From assembly GCF_003255815.1 (NCBI RefSeq), contig NC_037668.1:11581161-11645160 (forward strand): a DNA stretch of 64,000 nt, written 5' to 3'. The notes under the pieces were generated by a model. It was not told where the DNA came from. It saw nothing but the letters and a program-made list of their open reading frames with translations, and searched no databases. Below are positions 60,351-64,000 of the stretch, in pieces. This DNA comes from Theropithecus gelada (lineage: Eukaryota; Chordata; Mammalia; Primates; Cercopithecidae). The position numbers and the translations under genes are program-made. Positions within the stretch are counted from its first letter, which is position 1. Every line of letters starts with the position of its first letter.

Positions 60351-60955
60351 ATTTTTATACCAAATAAGCTAAATTTTACCTTTATATTAGTGTGCTATTA
60401 ATGTTAAACTCAATTGTTAATAAAACTTTGTAGACGCATTTACCCAAGTTTATGTTTAACCATAAGGTAAGATTTTTATAGACCCTTTTTAACCCTTTAT
60501 AATTTTCGTTAAAGAGCAGGTTAGTGCTTTAAGAGAAACCCATTGTGCTTTTATTTTAATGCTCAATTTACAGAAAATCTGAATGATACCTCTTCAACTT
60601 TAGCCAATATGTTTACACACAGAATTTCCTGTACAATTAACCTTCCAAAATTTTCTTACACCTTCAAAACAATTCTTTAACTTTTAATATAGGTAAAAAT
60701 CCACATTCTCATGCCTCCTTAAAATCTTTTTGCCAAAAGTATATGCAAACTGGTTTTTCAATAGTATTACACTCATGTTACACTGTTAACTTTTAGCAAC
60801 CTTTACTTTTGTTGATAAGTTTGGGGTTTTAATTATATGCTAGATGTAGAGTCTAGGACCTAGACAGAAATGCAGTTAAGCTCTAGCTTATTCCAGCATT
60901 TAACTCCATGTGTCCTAGGTTTTACCTAGCTACAAATCAGGCAGTTTGTACAGTT
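60351..60955. other. AT-rich unclassified sequence
   Basis: I see no gene. It is AT-rich and may be more of the ERV-like interior. Confidence 0.4.
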
Positions 60956-60974
60956 AAGAGTTATAGTGACATTT

Positions 60975-61281
60975 TAGGCCAGGCGCGGTGGCTCAAGCCT
61001 GTAATCCCAGCACTTTGGGAGGCCGAGACAGGCGGATCACAAGATCAGGAGATCGAGACCATCCTGGCTAACCTGGTGAAACCCCGTCTCTACTAAAAAA
61101 TACAAAAATTAACTAGCCGGGCGAGGTGGCGGGCGCCTGTAGTTCCAGCTACTCCGGAGGCTGAGGCAGGAGAATGGCCTAAACCCGGGAGGCGGAGCTT
61201 GCAGTGAGCTGAGATCCGGCCACTGCACTCTAACCTGGGCGACAGAGCGAGACTCCAGTCTCAAAAAAAAAAAAAAAAAAA
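60975..61281 (+). mobile_element. Young AluY of Old World monkey type
   Basis: A full-length Alu is flanked by perfect 19-base repeats (60956-60974 and 61282-61300). It carries 'gctcaagcctgtaatcccag', 'gccgggcgaggtggcgggcg' and 'gagatccggccactgcactc', combinations typical of the cercopithecid AluYR lineages. Confidence 0.93.
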
Positions 61282-61300
61282 AAGAGTTATAGTGACATTT

Positions 61301-61881
61301 CATAAAACATTCAGAAGGTCTACTCACTTTTAAATTGTACAACATTTCTTACATAAATACCCTTCATAAAATTTTTCACGGTCTTTGCAGACAATCTCCA
61401 ACATGTGTGGACTTTCTGAATTGTTGTAAACATTTCTTTCTTTAAACAACCAGTTACTTTACTTTAGGACAAGAATGTACCATAGAAGATTCATTTTTAT
61501 ATAAATTCTCTTTTCTTTAATATTAAAGATGATAACAGTCCTTTCCCAAAACAAACTTCTTCCATGTCTGTGGACAAGACTGACTAAGGCCACAAAATTA
61601 GAAGTTAGGGGATTTTACTCAATAGTTCAAGATGTGGCGATCTTCGTTAAACCAATGTTGATGTTTCACTTATTAAAAAATTACACAAGTAAAGATTATT
61701 CTGTTTGGGCTGAGTTATAGTTTTGTAACCTCTGTGTCAAATTTTGACACCTTATAATACTTGGCAGAAGTAAGTATGAAACTGCTTGATCAATAAATGC
61801 AAATAAAAATGTATGCTGGAAACTCTTAAGACATTTCTAATCTTACTGTATCACGAAGTTTTAAAGATTAAAGTCACATGA
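61301..61881. other. AT-rich flank between Alu and L1
   Basis: I recognise no gene or repeat. Confidence 0.45.
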
Positions 61882-62909
61882 GAGGGGCGGAGCAAGATGA
61901 CCGAATAGTAACAGCTCCAGTCTTCAACTCCCAGCATGAGCGACACAGAAGACCGGTGATTTCTGCATTTTCAACTGAGGTACTGGGTTCATCCCACTAG
62001 GGAGTGCTGAACAATCGGTGCTGGTCAGCTGCTGCAGCCCGACCAGCGAGAGCTGAAGCAGGGCGAGGCATCGCCTCACCTGCGAAGTGCAAGGGGGAAG
62101 GGAATCCCTTTTCCTAGCCAGGGGAACTGAGACACACAACACCTGGAAAATCAGGTAACTCCCACTCCAACACTGCGCTTTAAGCAAATGGGCACACCAG
62201 GAGATTATATCCCACACCTGGCCGGGAGGGTCCCACACCCACGGAGCCTCCCTCATTGCTAGCACAGCAGTCTGTGATCAACCAGCAAGGCAGCAGCGAG
62301 GCTGGGGGAGGGGCGCCCACCATTGCTGAGGCTTAAGTAGGTAAACAAAGCCGCTGGGAAGCTCGAACTGGGTGGAGCTCACAGCAGCTCAAGGAAACCT
62401 GCCTGTCTCTGTAGACTCCACCTCTGGGGACAGGGCACAGTAAACAATAACAAACGCAGCAGAAACCTCTGCAGACGCAAACGACTCTGTCTGACAGCTT
62501 TCAAGAGAGCAGTGGATCTCCCAACATGGACGTTGAGATCTGAGAAGGGACAGACTGCCTGCTCAAGTGGGTCCCTGACCCCTGAGTAGCCTAACTGGGA
62601 GACATCCCCCACTAGGGGCAGTCTGACACCCCACACCTCACAGCGTGGAGTACCCCCCTGAGAGGAAGCTTCCAAAGCAAGAATCAGACAGGTACACTCG
62701 CTGTTCAGCAATATTCTATCTTCTGCAGCCTCTGCTGCTGATACCCAGGCAAACAGGGTCTGGAGTGGACCTCAAGCAATCTCCAACAGACCTATAGCTG
62801 AGGGTCCTGACTGTTAGAAGGAAAACTATCAAACAGGAAGGACACCTACACCAAAACCCCATCAGTACGTCACCATCATCAAAGACCAGAGGCAGATAAA
62901 ACCACAAAG
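61882..62909 (+). promoter_or_regulatory. L1 5'UTR with internal promoter
   Basis: The extreme 5' bases are kept, but the YY1-type 'aagatgg' near the start reads 'aagatga' here, which may weaken accurate initiation. Several CpGs remain. Confidence 0.8.
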
Positions 62910-63896
62910 ATGGGGAAAAAGCAGGGCAGAAAAGCTGGAAATTCAAAAAATAAGAGCACATCTCCCCCGGCAAAGGAGCGCAGCTCATCGCCAGCAACGG
63001 ATCAAAGCTGGACGGAGAATGACTTTGACGAGATGAGAGAAGAAGGCTTCAGTCCATCAAACTTCTCAGAACTAAAGGAGGAATTACATACCCAGCGAAA
63101 AGAAACTAAAAATCTTGAAAAAAAAGTGGAAGACTTGATGGCTAGAGTACTTAATGCAGAGAAGGTCATAAACGAAATGAAAGAGATGAAAACCATGACA
63201 CGAGAAATACGTGACAAATGCACAAGCTTCAGTAACCTACTCGATCAACTGGAAGAAAGAGTATCAGTGATTGAGGATCAAATGAATGAAATGAAGCGAG
63301 AAGAGAAACCAAAAGAAAAAAGAAGAAAAAGAAATGAACAAAGCCTGCAAGAAGTATGGGATTATGTAAAAAGACCAAATCTACGTCTGATTGGGGTGCC
63401 TGAAAGTGAGGGGGAAAATGGAACCAAGTTGGAAAACACTCTTCAGGATATCATCCAGGAGAACTTCCCCAACCTAGTAGGGCAGGCCAACATTCAAATC
63501 CAGGAAATACAGAGAACGCCACAAAGATACTCCTTGAGAAGAGCAACTCCAAGACACATAATTGCCAGATTCACCAAAGTTGAAATGAAGGAAAAAATCT
63601 TAAGGGCAACCAGGGAGAAAGGTCGGGTTACCCACAAAGGGAAGCCCATCAGACTAAGCCAGAAGAGAGTGGGGGCCAATATTCAACACTCTTAAAGAAA
63701 AGAATTTTAAACCCAGAATTTCATATCCAGCCAAACTAAGTTTCATAAGTGAAGGAGAAATAAAATCCTTTACAGATAAGCAAATGCTTAGAGATTTTGT
63801 CACCACTAGGCCTGCCTTACAAGAGACCCTGAAGGAAGCACTCAACATGGAAAGGAACAACCGGTACCAGCCATTGCAAAAACATGCCAAAATGTA
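62910..63896 (+). pseudogene. L1 ORF1 (RNA-binding ORF1p), frameshifted
   Basis: ORF1p is the trimeric RNA chaperone that coats L1 RNA. The frame opens MGKKQGRKAGNSKNKSTSP and has the coiled-coil region (about residues 50-150, rich in K/E heptads). The RRM-like core (WDYVKRPNLRLIGVPESEGE) and the start of the C-terminal domain (QRTPQRYSLRRATPRHII) follow. After GKPIRL about 29 bases are missing relative to the usual sequence, just before 'gccagaagagagtggg' (near 63658). The frame therefore ends at 63695 after 261 residues. The remaining C-terminal domain continues in another frame to the expected stop near 63896. Normal length is about 338 residues. The truncated product lacks most of the nucleic-acid-binding C-terminal domain. 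Confidence 0.93.
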
Positions 63897-63960
63897 AAGA
63901 CCATCGAGGCTAGGAAGAAACTGCATCAACTAACGAGCAAAATAACCAGTTAATATCATA

Positions 63961-64000
63961 ATGGCAGGATCAAGTTCACACATAACAATCTTAACCTTAA
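63961..64000 (+). CDS. L1 ORF2 start (endonuclease N terminus), cut by window end
   Basis: The ATG at 63961 starts MAGSSSHITILTL, the N terminus of the L1 endonuclease/reverse transcriptase protein. It lies about 65 bases after the ORF1 stop, as usual for L1. The third base change at codon 2 (GCA, usual ACA) is a missense difference. Only 13 codons are visible. Confidence 0.85.
   Translation, partial: MAGSSSHITILTL

Larger units (their letters stand above)
61882..64000 (+). mobile_element. L1 (L1PA-type) 5' end: full 5'UTR, ORF1, start of ORF2
   Basis: The element begins 'aggggcggagcaagatgacc', the standard start of primate L1, so the 5' end is complete. The 5'UTR (61882-62909, about 1030 bp) is GC-rich and normally contains the sense RNA polymerase II promoter and an antisense promoter. 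ORF1 starts at 62910 and ORF2 at 63961. The window ends after 13 ORF2 codons, so length and activity of the rest cannot be judged. Subfamily is left open. Confidence 0.95.

Noticed and set aside
1..64000. CRISPR arrays, operons, riboswitches or tRNA genes
   Set aside because: None is seen. The window is primate nuclear DNA, and no regularly spaced repeat array or tRNA-like fold with box A/B was noticed outside Alu and MIR elements.

Overview
This window is nuclear DNA of a primate, and most likely of an Old World monkey. It is dense in Alu, L1, L2, MIR and LTR repeats, its genes have introns, and the youngest Alus (46891-47184 and 60975-61281) carry base combinations I associate with the AluY branch expanded in Cercopithecidae, such as 'gctcaag' near the 5' end and 'gatccggcc' near the 3' end in the second. 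The locus is the 3-beta-hydroxysteroid dehydrogenase (HSD3B) cluster, which lies on chromosome 1p12 in humans. I see no intact protein-coding gene.

The window is built from tandem paralogous blocks. A block runs: GAPDH processed pseudogene (minus strand), old L1 fragments, HSD3B promoter and exons 1-2, intron 2, exon 3, intron 3, exon 4, then downstream segments D and E. Block 1 spans about 4300-23710 and block 2 about 31690-58010. Before block 1 lies a third copy of segment D alone (about 1760-4300). It is fused directly to a truncated GAPDH pseudogene, so position 4300 is a rearrangement junction.

HSD3B pseudogene copy 1 (about 8602-16512) keeps the four-exon layout and all visible splice sites. 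It has a 2-bp deletion in exon 2 and a CGA-to-TGA stop near the end of exon 4. Copy 2 (about 36822-49440) keeps exons 1-3 open, but has lost the AG acceptor of exon 4, a 9-bp in-frame piece and two codons to stops. Its intron 3 is enlarged to 7.1 kb by a 4.6-kb antisense class I endogenous retrovirus (41562-46138) with two LTRs, a proline-tRNA-type primer site and decayed gag only.

Between the blocks (23710-31690) is repeat-rich, gene-free DNA with MER5-like, AluJ, L2, MLT1, L1M and AluS sequence. After block 2 come LTR/ERV-like sequence with antisense ORFs (58010-60350), an OWM-type AluY, and the 5' end of an L1 (61882-64000) with a full 5'UTR, an ORF1 frameshifted by a deletion of about 29 bp, and the first 13 codons of ORF2. 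The window ends inside this L1.

The main points for a second look are the 4300 junction, the different inactivation routes of the two HSD3B copies, an unusually conserved exon-like block in segment E, paired quasi-palindromes private to D2, and reciprocal deletions between E1 and E2.
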